Shown one piece after another: positions 1 through 13,612 of a stretch of DNA of 64,000 nt; the stretch's first letter is position 1; each line of letters opens with the position of its first letter. The position numbers and the translations under genes were made by a program. The notes beneath the pieces were generated by a model that saw nothing but the letters and a program-made list of their open reading frames with translations, ran no database searches and was not told the DNA's origin. The stretch is from Rhodamnia argentea. Its lineage: Eukaryota; Streptophyta; Magnoliopsida; Myrtales; Myrtaceae. Where the stretch lies: positions 9,362,001 through 9,426,000 of the forward strand of contig NC_063150.1 of assembly GCF_020921035.1 (NCBI RefSeq), written 5' to 3'.

Positions 1-2496
<2,496 letters not shown>

Positions 2497-3704
2497 TTGT
2501 TCCAGAAAAGGTAGAATTAAATTGTTCAAGGGGGGTTTTGGGTTATCATTTACCGTAGATCTTGCTGGGAACTCATGAGTTAGAGGACATGAAGATACTG
2601 GGTGGTAGATCCTCTTAAGTGTCCAGTAAACATTTCTCGGTGTGGTTTGAGGGCTAATCACTAGTCTTTCCCAAACCAAAACCCTTGATTCTTTTTTTTA
2701 TTTTGTGGAGAAAGTGATACCATGTGAACTTTTAATACTGTCAGTGTTGTATCTCGTAATTGGATCTCAAGAATGAAGCATGTTTCCATCGGGTTGTTCT
2801 TAAGACTGTCAATGTTGTGCATCGTAGATCGGTTTTTTTCAGTTCTACCCTTTGTCAAAAGCTCTTAGTTTCCATACTCGAGATTAACGTGATGTGAAGC
2901 TTCAGATGACCTTGTTGTGCATTTTCATCTTCGGCACTGTCAAGACTTTTCTGGGTTTCGGAGTTCTTGCTTCCATTGCCAAGGGGTCAGTTTCTTTCTT
3001 TTGCATACCCTGTGCCTTGACCGAGAATAACAGCGACCGATGCCGTGATTAGCAATGCGTGATCCCTCTGCCAAACCCCTGAACTCATGTTTTCGGCGTC
3101 TAGGTCATCATCCTTTTGGTTCTCCTCTCAGGATTCAACAACTTGTGATATAAACCGGATGGGAAGTTATGTCCGAATTCAGATTGTTAAAGTGATTAAT
3201 GTTCATATCACTCTCATACTGCCCTACTAGCAGGATGGGGAACTTGTGCACTGTTGCATTGCAGCTGAACAGCTGTTTGGTCCTATCAGGCATTCTAGTT
3301 CTCTACGAAAACTTTTTTGACATTGCTCTCCCAGATGAACTCATCACAGAATATTTGGATCAATGACGGTGTTCGTGGGAGATTGAATATGTGTCGCACG
3401 ATCCACACCAGATTATAAAATCGTTTTGGTTTTCCTTTGTTTGATTTGGTTTCTTGCACTCCATTGCCTTATGATTTCCAATCGGACAGCACACCTTCCA
3501 GATCCCGGTGTCTCAGATTGTTGTTGATGTTTGGAAAAACAATAGTGATTTGACTATTTCAATTTCCGCCACGGTTGCTTATCGAAGGAGGGAAGAGAAT
3601 AATAATTGCATTAGACTTGGCCGATATTAACTATTATTCTTTGATACGATGATAAACTAGGCGCAAAACTTGGAGTATCAGTTGGCGTGCTTGACAATAA
3701 TTCT
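2497..3704. other. 3' flank of the GGPP synthase gene, parent copy of a diverged duplication
   Basis: Contains the likely 3' untranslated region and downstream spacer. The stretch from about 2533 to 3400 is repeated in diverged form at about 7486-8190. No other gene is seen. Confidence 0.6.
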
Positions 3705-4255
3705 ATTTTCCTATTTTTTATTTTCCATTCTTGGGAAAAGATTTGAAATAGAAATCCGTTTGGTAACGTAGTTTCATTTTTCTATTTTCGGGATAAATTT
3801 TTTTGCTCATAAATAGGTTTGAAACAGAAAAAAGAAGTATAAATTTCTTACTTTTCTATTTTTTGAACAAAAGTAGAAATAAAAATTCTTTTCATTGCTC
3901 ACTCTCTTTCTCTCACGTGCCCGCCGCCAGACGCGGGTCATTGGTCGCTCACGGTCAACCTCTAATCCCCGACTCCTGTTTGCCCTTCGCCACTCACCAT
4001 CCGCCGTTCACCGTCCACCCATTGCTGTCTGTCGCCCACCGGTCTCCATCCCCCGATCATCGCCCAAGGCCCGGTGATCGGCCATCGTAAAAAATTTATG
4101 TTGTTATCAAACAAATTTTTGTTTCGAGAACAGGAATTTTGTGTCTTTATCAAACGTGTCTCTGCTAAAAAACTCGTCCACGAAATAGAAATAAAAAAAA
4201 ATATTTTTAGCTATAAATAGAGCCCCGAAAGAGAATGATTGTCATTCACCCCTAC
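3705..4255. repeat. Miniature inverted-repeat element, AGAAATTTGTT family, copy 1
   Basis: AT-rich arms with motifs like GAAATAGAAATCCGTTTGGTAAC surround a C-rich centre (about 3905-4085). The right arm (about 4090-4230) is an approximate reverse complement of the left, with ATCAAAC and GAAATAGAAA in opposite senses. A second copy lies at 4835-5362. Ends are approximate and no target duplication was settled. Non-coding, non-autonomous DNA element by inference. Confidence 0.6.
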
Positions 4256-4319
4256 TTTTTATTTTTGGCTTGTGCTCAACTAGTTTTAGGGAAAGTGATT
4301 CCCTTCTTACTAGAAAGGG

Positions 4320-4560
4320 AAGTTATTTTCTCAAAATTTAAACTAGTCGTTTCAACATATAAATAACATTTTCTATAGATTGATTAGTTTTCCGAAATCA
4401 AACACTGGTAAGTTGGAAAATAATTTTTCTTCAAACAAACGAACCCTCAAATGAATGATTTGAAAAATATATTTTTAAAGATGATTGATTGTATTGCTTG
4501 AAATAATTAGTCAAAGAAAAATATTATCACTACTGACAAAACAACATGTTTTTTTAAAAA
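4320..4560. repeat. AT-rich miniature repeat of the 'GTTTGTTTCGCG-AAAATATT' kind
   Basis: Sequence around TTTGAAAAATATATTTTTAAAGATGATTG, followed by a run like ATTGCTTGAAATAATTAGTCA, recurs at about 6000-6090, 18525-18745 and 26940-27145. It looks like one dispersed miniature family. Ends are approximate. Confidence 0.45.
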
Positions 4561-4834
4561 ATATACATCAAACCATTCATTATAGCGAAACAAACACATG
4601 GTCAAAGCTAAAGTCGTGGCAATTTCAATTACTAAAATTGGGTTACATGACTTGTGCACTTAGCTTTCGTGATTTAAATTTTTGTAAGCGTCAGAAAATT
4701 ACTTTTGCTACTATTGAACATCTAAAATTCCAGCATACATATCCCTATCATCTTTTAAGTTATGTTGTTAATTACAGTAAAAAATGTCATATAGCCTAAA
4801 TTAAGAGTTCAATCTAGGGGAGCAAATCATAACC

Positions 4835-5362
4835 ATTTTGTTTATCTATTTCTTTTCCAAACCTTTTTTCTGGAATAGGTTTGGAATAGAAATTTGTTTG
4901 GTAATGTAATTTCATTTTTCTACCAAAAATAGTTTGGAACAAAAATGAGAAGTTAAAATTTTCAGCTTCTCTATTTCTGGAACAAAAATGAGAAATAATA
5001 ATTTTTCATTGCTCACTCCCTCTCTCTCAAGTCCCGATTGTCGATCGCCGATCTGCTGCTCGTCGGCTACGGCCTCGCCATTCGCCGATTCACCAATCAC
5101 CATCTCTTTCGCTTCCCGGTCACTCGGTTTGCTAGGCCGCGTCGCCGATTGTCCATCCGCCGTTCGCCTATCATCAATCCACTAGTCTGCTGGCTTGCCA
5201 ATTGCCAACAAACCTAGAATTTCTGTTCCTAGACTAGAAATTTTGCATCGTTATCAAACACGTTTATTTGTTCAGAAATTTTTCTAGAGACTAAAAATAA
5301 AAAAAATCTATTTCTAGCCAAAAATTGATTTTAGAAACAGAATGATTATCATTCGCGCCCTA
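4835..5362. repeat. Miniature inverted-repeat element, AGAAATTTGTT family, copy 2
   Basis: Same layout as the copy at 3705-4255. The left arm has GGAATAGAAATTTGTTTGGT, the centre (about 5010-5195) is C-rich with repeated GCCGATT and GCCATTCGCC words, and the right arm matches the left in reverse. The centres of the two copies are alike in composition but not closely in sequence. Confidence 0.6.
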
Positions 5363-5600
5363 GGATACTAATGGCCCTTGGTCAGTTATCCATCACTCTC
5401 ATATAATGTAGTCAAATCCATAAAAAGTATCTAAAATATGAAAAAGTGTCGCGTGTTTAAATTGATTTCATAAACATAATAATTATGATTCACACCTAGA
5501 TCATCAATGGCCCTTGGTCAGTCATCCATCACTCTCGTATAGTGTTGTCCAATCTATAAAAAAATTATCTAAAATATGAAAAAGCGTCACGTGTTTAAAG
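5340..5600. repeat. Two-copy tandem repeat, period about 136 bases
   Basis: The phrase ATGGCCCTTGGTCAG followed by CATCCATCACTCTC and later TCTAAAATATGAAAAAG occurs twice, at about 5371 and 5507. The second unit is slightly shorter. No coding role is seen. Confidence 0.8.
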
Positions 5601-7200
5601 TGCATGTTCGTTTATGCTCTTCAAAAAGGGAAAATCAACTCTTAACTTTCTCGTGGAACTTAAGATATTATCTTGATTTCTATAAATTATGAAAATTATA
5701 ACATATATTCAAGTGCCAACGTCTTTATGTTATGGAAATTTCAAGCGTTTCATGTTAAGGAAATATTTAGAATATTTTAAAACAGTTGACAATGACCCCA
5801 TGTTATATCTGGCCCAAGTTATGCCCCCACTTTACTAACCTTGTGTGTTCCCATCATTAGTTAATTTCCACGGGTTAATCCTAATATGGCTTAATTTTTA
5901 ATATGATATCAAAATAGGAGGCCCTGAATTTAAATCTTTTCATGCCCTTATTTGTCTCATCTATTAAATATTTCTACACTTTTGCCTCCATTTGTTTCAC
6001 GAAAATTAAATGATTTGACAAACGTCTTTTTTCTAAAAATGATCGTTTGTATTGCTTAAAATAATAGTCAATAAAAAATGTTCTCCTTGTCGACAACAAT
6101 TTATAATTTTAGGCTAAAGTCCAGATTACAAATAGGGGGAGGGAGTTGGAATTTTCAGATATTAAATTACGCCATCATGCAACATAGGACTTGATTAAAT
6201 CAGTTTTTTGTTTTGGTCCGGACTCGATTAAATCAGTTGAAAGGTTTAAAACTTGATTAGATTCTATATGCGAGATTTAAGACTAGTAGTTCACTTTTTC
6301 CCAAAAAAAGAAAAAAGAAAAATCTAGACCTTTAATGATAAAAAAAAGTCTATTTTAAAATTTAAATTTTCAGACAATTTGAAAGCATAATTTATTCGGG
6401 TAGGCCTCATAAAAAGTTAATATGTTTTTCCTCACTCTTGTCCACTCCTGTCCGATCAACAGGAATTACATAAAATAATAGAAAAAGGAAGTCATACCGC
6501 CCCGTAAGAAGTTGGTATGTTTTCCCGAATCGACTTGGCCCAATTAGCTCAACTGTGAGACCAAGGGTATATTTAGTAACTGGTTTATTTCTTTGTTTGT
6601 TTGTTTTTCCTCAGAATAGAAAAAAAAACAGAAATTTATTTCTGTAAATCAGTTATTTTTTTTATTCCCCGGAATAAATAAGTAGGTGAGTGAAATTGCA
6701 GATTTTATTGTAGATATGCTGACTCACAAATTTGGGAGGAGCCGCCCTTGCCGAACTGGCCAAGGGTCGCCCTCGCCGATTTACACAAAGAAGTGGTTGG
6801 GACTTTCCAATTTTCACACATGAGAGATTCCATGACATCATGTTTCTGACTTTTGCAATGTTTTATTCAAATACTTGGCACCATTTCTGTTAATCATATT
6901 AAGGTCATCCAATTCTGTCTATTTCTTAGGCCATGCCACTCTCTCATAATGAGCCAATGACAGTATCTCTTTTTTTTTAATTTAAAAATAACGAGTTTAG
7001 AATTCCAATTCCACCTTCCTCTTTCAAAAACTTTACATAATCAACTATAACTGGGACATGAATCTCGAAGTGCTCAAACTAATTGTTACGTTGGATTTTT
7101 CGAGGCCATCTTAGAATATTTTGATTAGTTAAGTCCTTACAAAAGTTTGATTTTATCCCAGTAAGAGTTGTTAAGTCTCTACTGACATTTTAATAATTAA
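5601..7200. other. AT-rich intergenic stretch without a gene
   Basis: No coding sequence is supported. It holds pieces of miniature repeats (near 6000-6090 and 6590-6690) and homopolymer runs. Nothing else is recognised. Confidence 0.5.
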
Positions 7201-7400
7201 ATGAAAAAAATTGAGAACAGAAATTTTTTGGGTAGTACCAAATGCATTTATGTTCTTTTTCTATTTCAGAAACATAAATTTTGTGCAATTATCAAAAACA
7301 TTCTTCTGTTCAGAAACTCATTCAGGGAACAATACTAGAAAAAACTATTTCTGAACAGAAATTGTTCCCGAGAATAGAAATATTACCAAACGCGCCCTAA
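7201..7400. repeat. Short fold-back piece of the AGAAATTTGTT miniature family
   Basis: GAACAGAAATTTTTTGGGTA at the left and TTTCTGAACAGAAATTGTTC plus ATTACCAAACGCGCCCTA at the right are roughly inverted. This copy lacks the C-rich centre seen at 3705-4255 and 4835-5362. Confidence 0.5.
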
Positions 7401-7485
7401 CATGCCAAAAAGATTGTTCAGCAAGAAATTATTTATAAAGTTCATTAATTTGATAATGTTGGAAAGTTGCAATATTCATGAAGTT

Positions 7486-8190
7486 CTGGGTTATCATTTA
7501 CAGTAGATCTCGCTGGAAACTCTTGATTTAGAGGACATGAAGGATTCTGGGTGGTAAGTTCGTCTCGAGTGGATCGGAAATGCTAATGTCCTATTCATAT
7601 CAATGAAACTAGAATACCACAGTTTGTGTCTGCACTTTTTGCTGTTAAATTGATCCTTGTCTAAAGCACGTAGTTTCCATACTGGAGATTTGTGTGTCGA
7701 GAAGCTTCAGATGACCTTGTTTTGCATGTTCCTCTTTGGCTCTTTGAAGACTTTCTGGGCATACTTCTCGTTTCCATTGCCTGGGAATCAATTTCTCCTG
7801 TACGCCGTGCGCGTGACGCCGATACTGAGTGCAACATGAAGTCGGGAACTCATGTTTTCGGCTCGTTTGGTTCTTACCCCAGGCTTTAACAAGTCTTGTG
7901 ACTCGGGGGCCGTGGATTTTACGCCCTATGTACTTTGTCAATGCGATTAATGTTCGAGATAAAGCTCTCAAGCCACCTCTTAATCAGGATGGGGAACTTG
8001 TGGACTGTTGCCGCAGCAGAACTGTTCGGTCGTATGAGGCATAATAGTTCTTCGCGAAATTGTCTCCGAAACTTCATAGTACAAACTGATGACAGAATGG
8101 TTGGAGCGTCGTCGCAGTTTGCAGGGAGATTTAATACTGTAAATCGACTGAACCGAGATGGGGCCACAGATTACTGATTTCTCTGTGGTT
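7486..8190 (+). pseudogene. Remnant of a duplicated GGPP synthase 3' flank (no coding part left)
   Basis: Matches the flank after the GGPP synthase stop in the same order and orientation: GGGTTATCATTTAC, TAGAGGACATGAAG, AGTTTCCATACT, GAAGCTTCAGATGACCTTGT, AACTCATGTTTTCGG and CAGGATGGGGAACTTGT are shared, with substitutions and small gaps between. No part of the GGPP synthase coding sequence is found upstream of it; that side is taken up by miniature repeats. The simplest reading is an old tandem copy of the gene whose coding region was lost. The short open frames here (for instance 7829-8177) are chance frames inside this relic. Confidence 0.6.
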
Positions 8191-9117
8191 CGGTTACAAG
8201 TAAATGTGTCTTTTTGGATCCGCCACGGATAGGGATCGGGGAGAATCTTAAGCCAGACGATGAACTCTGAGCAAGATCATCAGCAAATAGGTTCAGATGT
8301 TGTTCGAGGTGTGCTGGACTTTACTTGGTATATCGATTTTTGTAAACCGTCCTTAGCATGCAAAGCATTAGTCCATCGCTTTAGGTTCAATTCCTGAGTT
8401 GTTCTTATGATTTCTGCTTCATCAGAGCAGATAGTTATTTTCCGCTCGATCTGCGCCATGCACAACATGCGACTTTCGCGACAGCATGATCCCTGTCGAT
8501 GCAAACATTCCTCCAGCAAGAATAACGATGGTCGGTATCCGGTCAATACACGAACATCAAATTTCTTGCAAGTGATTCAACCCTCATTCAAACTCTGCTC
8601 GATCATCTTTGAGTTTGAGTAACTCGAGTACTTAAATCAGTTGAGCCCCGGCTAACTAGCATATGTTTGGACCAAAAAAAAAAAAAAAATGCTAGCTAAC
8701 TAGCATATGCGAATAATTGCACCAGGAGTCAGAGCTCGAGTAACCAACTGGGTCGACTCGATTCTACTGCATCCGTGCTTCAAGAACTTGAACACCAAAG
8801 GCAAGTCAAGTTTCAAACTCCAAAGTGAAAGAGGAAAATAACCAAATCAATGGAAAAATGAAAGTAGACTCTGAACAAAAATCAAACAATTCATGCTCTC
8901 TTCTGCCAAAAATAATAAATAAAAAAAACCAAAAAAAAAAATGCTTAATATGAATGCGTCTTCAGCAGGAAGAAGCGTAATCTGGTTTGAATGTCTAGTA
9001 GCAAAAATCCACACCAGATTAAAAGATGGGACGATCTTCATTTATCAGAAATCTCAGATATCAAGATCTGGAAGGTTCAAAAAGGCAAACGGGAAGCAAA
9101 CCAAAGAGGAAAGTGTT
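8191..9117. other. Intergenic stretch between the GGPP synthase relic and tRNA-Asp
   Basis: No gene is recognised. There are A runs near 8655-8670 and 8927-8941. CTAACTAGCATATG appears twice, at about 8650 and 8694, as a short direct repeat around one A run. Confidence 0.4.
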
Positions 9118-9121
9118 AAAA
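9118..9121 (-). terminator. RNA polymerase III T-run terminator of tRNA-Asp
   Basis: On the minus strand four T residues follow the tRNA 3' end by about seven bases. This is the usual stop signal for RNA polymerase III. Confidence 0.6.
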
Positions 9122-9128
9122 GGAAGGG

Positions 9129-9200
9129 CGCCGTTGCCGGGGATCGAACCCGGGTCTCCCGCGTGACAGGCGGGGATACTCACCACTATACTACAACGAC
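9129..9200 (-). tRNA. trnD-GUC: tRNA-Asp (GTC anticodon)
   Basis: Nuclear tRNA for aspartate, 72 bases, no intron. Read on the minus strand, the 5' GTCGTTG pairs with CAACGGC at the 3' end (one G-U pair), followed by discriminator G. The anticodon GTC is at plus positions 9165-9167 inside CCTGTCACG. The B box GGTTCGATCCC and an A box like TAGTATAGTGG are intact, so it should be transcribed by RNA polymerase III. It closely follows the standard plant tRNA-Asp sequence. Confidence 0.97.
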
Positions 9201-10916
9201 CTTGTTGCTCGTCTACACGAAATTTTTGATTAAATATTTATCTGTTTGACAACTAAGTCGTCGACGGGATTCGAAACCCTTTCACGGGTACATTTCGGAG
9301 AACGGAAGAGAATGACAACGAGGGAGAACTTCTCTTTCGAACAAAATTTAATGAATCTGTAGATCTGAACAACAAAGAAACTTACATTTAGTTTATTCTA
9401 CCATTTTAGTTCCGTTTCGATCGGTTCAATGTAATCAAGCAAGCTATCTTAATTTTCCCCACGACATTTTTCGAATATCCAATCATTTTTTTCTGTTGAG
9501 TTTATTGTACAGTCTGCCATGTTGTTTTTAAATTTTACATCTATTAGTACACTAGTATATTTCAAGTTAAAAAAATTTAGACTTTCAGTGCAGGATTTTA
9601 TTTTATTAACAATGGATAAGTGAGTACAATGCTTAATTTTTTCACGTGAATTTCAAGCAACTCCAATTCTTTTCTCCGCAGAGGTGATAATTCGAGTGCT
9701 TTCGTAATGAATCTCGAATCGGGTGATGGACAAGCTCAAACCCTCGAAGTCCTCGGGGACCTTAGATGTCAATCCGGCGGAAACCCGATCAACGTGGACA
9801 GAAGCCGACGAGGTTTCGAAGCGAAGGAAGCTGTTCACTTGTCGACTACCTTCTCGTCGCGCACGAGAGAGTTTGGAGCCACCCATCAACTGTGGCATAA
9901 GCTGGATGTAATGGGGTAGTTTTCTTTCTATCTCATCATATGAAAAAAAAAAAAAACTGCAAAGAATACTTTTCCAAGGACGAATTATCCGTCAAACGTT
10001 ACTTTCTCGTGAATTATTTGGACGAAAATGTTCTCATTGCCACCAAACAAAAACATAAAATCTATGATTTGGTTCGCTTTTGTGGAGGAGCAAATCAACA
10101 TTAATTTGATCCGACGATCGCATATTATATAAGTAAAAGAATTGAAATCCACGTTGCCCTGTTTGATTAAACTTAAAATTCCGCTGTTTTGTGGGAAAAC
10201 TTATTGGCAGAAAACATTTTCCACGTTGCCCCGATAATGATTTCCATATATCGTTCGTGAAATGCAGCCAAACATAAGAAAATGAAATCGACATTCATTT
10301 TTTTTTAATTACATAAACGAAGCGAATATACCTTTGGCGTTGCCAAGCCAACATCACCAATTGCCATTGCCAATTTTGCCCCACCAAACGGATTGGCTCT
10401 CGATGTCGAGGCCATTGAAATGATTGCCACCTCCAATTTTTATTATAACAGAATCATTAGCACCCTATAAATTATTGTGATATGATTCATACTTCTCATC
10501 AATAAGAAAGCACATCGGTCCCATTACTCGGTAAGCAGGCGGCAGAGTCGAGGGCTGCCCCAGCGAAGGTCAAGGGGGCAATGTCCCCGAACCGCTAGAG
10601 GACTTTTATAGTTTGAGTATATATTGTTACATTGGTTGTTTAGGCTTGAGCCTATGAATATTACTTCTAAATATTATCTATTTTTCTTACATTTGAGAGA
10701 TGTAATAAAGAGGTGCGATATGCTAATTATATTGGAACCATCTATTAGATGTAACCCTTGTTTAAGAGTGAACTATGATAAATCTCGTGTCTCGATTTTC
10801 TCTCGCTTTTACGCTTTACTTTGTTGTGGTTTGTGTACTAAATTCTAACATAAATGATATTGTCAAAAAAGTCGCATTTAAAATACAATATGTCACTTCG
10901 TATTTCATAAAATCAA
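9201..10916. other. Intergenic stretch without a recognised gene
   Basis: Mostly AT-rich. A GC-richer island at about 9690-9915 is open in more than one frame on both strands, but no protein family is recognised, and there is no splice or start context that decides a gene. An A run lies near 9928-9941. Confidence 0.4.
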
Positions 10917-11718
10917 GGAAATTTTTTAAATAAGAGCCGAAGTGCTTTCGTTTTCTCAACTAAGAGCGTGAAGTGAATCTTATTTTAAATAAAGGCCAAA
11001 ATTGCCCACATTTTCTTTAAAAATGGTTTGAAGTGAATTTTGTTTCAAATAAGGGCATGAAGCGCCATAAAAAATAAAAAAACGGTTTGATATCAAAGGC
11101 ATTTTCATCATTTCCCTTTATTTATTTTTTAATTTTTCTTTTTTAAAATTAAAGAAAATACACGGATACATGCGACCGTCACCCCGCCGTTGGTGGGGGG
11201 TCGGCAAAGGCCGCAGGGTTCTTGGCGGCTTGGCGAGAGTCGATAATCCCATCGACCGCAGGCAGGGGCCAGCAGGGCCCCGGCAAAATTGAGAGAGGGT
11301 CGGGCCTTGTCCCGAATCTAGTTGACTAGGTTAGGGCGGGGGTTGCCGGCCCCCCTCCGGTTTTGGGTGAGGGCTCAACCCTCTCCCAGTTCCGGCGAGG
11401 GCCACGACTCCGCCGAACCCACACCGGTGGTAGGGCGATAGCCACAAGCGGGAGGGACGGCTCTCTCGCTTGTGTCTGTTCTTGGTTTTCTTTAAAAATT
11501 ATATATAAAAAAAGGGAAAATGGACAAATAAAGAAAAAAAAATCAAAAAGGAGAAATGACGCAAATGCCCTTTAGGCCAGTTTTGAGATTCTATGGCTAC
11601 TTCAGGCCATTATTTAAAACAAGCTATGTCACTTTAGACCTTTTTTTGAAATAAGATTTACTTTGGATCTTTATTTGAGAAAATGATAGCATTTGATGCC
11701 CGTATTTAGAATTTTTCC
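10917..11718. mobile_element. Mutator-like miniature element, AAGGGCC-type ends, 802 bp
   Basis: The left end GGAAATTTTTTAAATAAG and the reverse complement of the right end GGAAAAATTCTAAATACGGG match, and the arms repeat words like TTGAAATAAG and AAGGGC for over 150 bases. The flanks TAAAATCAA and TACAATTAA agree at seven of nine positions, a worn 9-bp target duplication. The centre (about 11165-11480) is GC-rich and holds no recognised gene. No transposase is present, so it is non-autonomous. Confidence 0.75.
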
Positions 11719-12478
11719 TACAATTAATTTCGAGAGAAAAGAAAAAAAGAAAATGTGGTATCCAAAAAGGGCATCGCAGTAATTGTGGTCATTAATAGTT
11801 AATTGGCGAAACTATTGAGAACGAAGACTAAGGACAAAAAAAGATAAATAGAATGGCAGAGTTGAGTCAACCTCCTGCCCGGAAGAGTTTTCTTGAGGTC
11901 AGTGGCGACCGCATTGCTCTGCCGCCTCTTATCTCCTTCCCCATTTCCGGGCTCCTTCTGGTTCTCTCCTGGACTTTTCTCCTCTTCCCCCAAGCCCCCC
12001 TCGCAGCTTCAATCCTCCGATCAAGCGGCCTCAAGATCAGCCTCTGAAGCACTTCAACTTCTGGGTTCCTGTCATAATCCAAGTCCCCTTTTCTTCTTGT
12101 TTTCTTAAAGTAGATCTCAGTTTCTGCAGTTGACTCTCGGTGTGTGCGCGGTCATTGAGCTTGGTTTGGTCCTTTGGAGGAGTTGAAGTGAAGGCAAGAT
12201 CATCTTCTCTTTGCAGTTTCAGCTGAAACTGAGGTAAGCTCTACAAAAAGAAGAGCCAAAAAGGAGAAGGGGGTTTAGCTGATCTGCGAGTAATCTGTGG
12301 AGTCCTGCATTTTTTTTCCTGGTAAATCTAAGCACAGATATTTGGGCAATTTTCAACTGTAGCCCACCGTTAATAGATACAATTCGAGCGCTGTGCTTGA
12401 TTAGCAAAACTTGTTGAAGGGTTTGGTTTTGGAGTTTTCTTGGGCAATCCCCACTTTTCACATTGTTCGATCCAAACA
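11719..12478. promoter_or_regulatory. Promoter region and 5' leader of the UPF0496 gene
   Basis: GC content rises from about 11850, and the stretch is rich in CT, as in plant 5' leaders. A good donor (GAG|GTAAGC, exon end 12233) and a later acceptor (TTAG|CAAAAC, about 12404) suggest an intron in the leader. This is inferred from splice words only. Confidence 0.4.
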
Positions 12479-13612
12479 ATGGGTGGGAAATTTAGTAAGA
12501 ACAAGGAAGTAGACTCTTCATCAATGGAAGACAGCAATCCTAGGTACCAGTCTGACCTGACCTCTTATGAAGCTGCCTGTGAAGCCGACCCGAGCTTGCA
12601 AAATTTTGACAAGACCTTGCATGACCGAGCTGATAGAGTAATCAGAACACTAGCAGGTGGTGATGTAGCTCAATCACTAACATTCAACTCTCTGGGAGAG
12701 GTGACCACTGGCCTTCTTGAGATGAACCATGAAGTAGCTAAGATGATTCTTGCATCCAAAGAAGACATATGGAATGACAAAGAGCTGTCCCATTTAGTGG
12801 AGTATTACTTCAACCATGGCCTGCAGATACTAGATTTCTACACTTCCCTCGAGAAATGCCTGCGGCGGGCCCGCGATAGCCAGTTGAGGATTCAGCTTGC
12901 ACTTATGCGCTTTGAGGAAGAGAGAGCAGAGGATGTGGGAGGGGAGAGGTATGTCAAGACATTGCAGGAGCTCCAGAAATTCAAAGAAGCGGGCGATCCG
13001 TTCGCGGGCGAGTTCTCCCAGCTCTTTCACTCGGTGCATAAGCAGCAGGTGGAGATGTTGCAGAAGTTGCAGGCTCGCAAGAAGCAGCTTGACAAGGATC
13101 TTAAATCTTCACAAACTTGGAGAAGGGTGACCAATGCCATATTCGTCACCGCCTTCGTGGCCACTTTGATCTTCTCGGTCGTGGCGGTCGCAATCGCTGC
13201 GCCGCCTGTCGCAAGCGCTCTAGCCGCTGCTCTGGCAGCTCCAATAGGGACAGTTGGCAAGTGGTGCGATTCTTGGTGGAGGAACTACCGAAGGGCGCTA
13301 AAAGGGAAAAAGGAGTTGATAAGCCTAATGAAAGTGGGAACCGAGTTCTCGATTTATGACTTGGAGACGATTCGGTCGCTTGTGAGTAAGCTGGAAATCG
13401 AGATTGAGTCAATCCTGCAAAACGCCGACTTCGCTCTTGGAGAAGAAGAGGAAGAAGCGGTGAAGCTTGTAATGTTGGAGACCAAGAAAAGGGTGGAAGT
13501 CTTCATGAAAACTATCGACGATCTCAGTAATCAAGCTGATAAGAGTAGCCGCCAGATACGGATGGCGAGGACTGTGATACTGCAGAGGATAATTGGAGAA
13601 TCCAGCCGTTAG
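12479..13612 (+). CDS. UPF0496 (DUF677 / At14a-like) family protein
   Basis: A 377-residue protein of the plant-specific UPF0496 family, whose members are poorly understood; At14a relatives have been linked to the cell wall-membrane-cytoskeleton contact. The ATG at 12479 is chosen because the frame upstream to 12440 has no other ATG. The N terminus MGGKFSK has Gly at position 2 and basic residues, so lipid attachment by myristoylation is possible. The middle is mainly helical (SYEAACEADPSLQNFDKTL at about 31-49, then charged coiled stretches). A strongly hydrophobic segment at about residues 218-252 is likely to span or enter a membrane. The C-terminal part is again charged and helical. No introns interrupt the coding region. 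The family match is firm; the biochemical role is unknown. Confidence 0.9.
   Translation: MGGKFSKNKEVDSSSMEDSNPRYQSDLTSYEAACEADPSLQNFDKTLHDRADRVIRTLAGGDVAQSLTFNSLGEVTTGLLEMNHEVAKMILASKEDIWNDKELSHLVEYYFNHGLQILDFYTSLEKCLRRARDSQLRIQLALMRFEEERAEDVGGERYVKTLQELQKFKEAGDPFAGEFSQLFHSVHKQQVEMLQKLQARKKQLDKDLKSSQTWRRVTNAIFVTAFVATLIFSVVAVAIAAPPVASALAAALAAPIGTVGKWCDSWWRNYRRALKGKKELISLMKVGTEFSIYDLETIRSLVSKLEIEIESILQNADFALGEEEEEAVKLVMLETKKRVEVFMKTIDDLSNQADKSSRQIRMARTVILQRIIGESSR

Noticed and set aside
5340-5600. Direct repeats as a CRISPR array
   Set aside because: Only two long units without regular spacers, in a plant nuclear genome; a plain tandem duplication.
9690-9915. GC-richer island, open on both strands, as a gene
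   Set aside because: No frame stands out and no family is recognised; treated as spacer.
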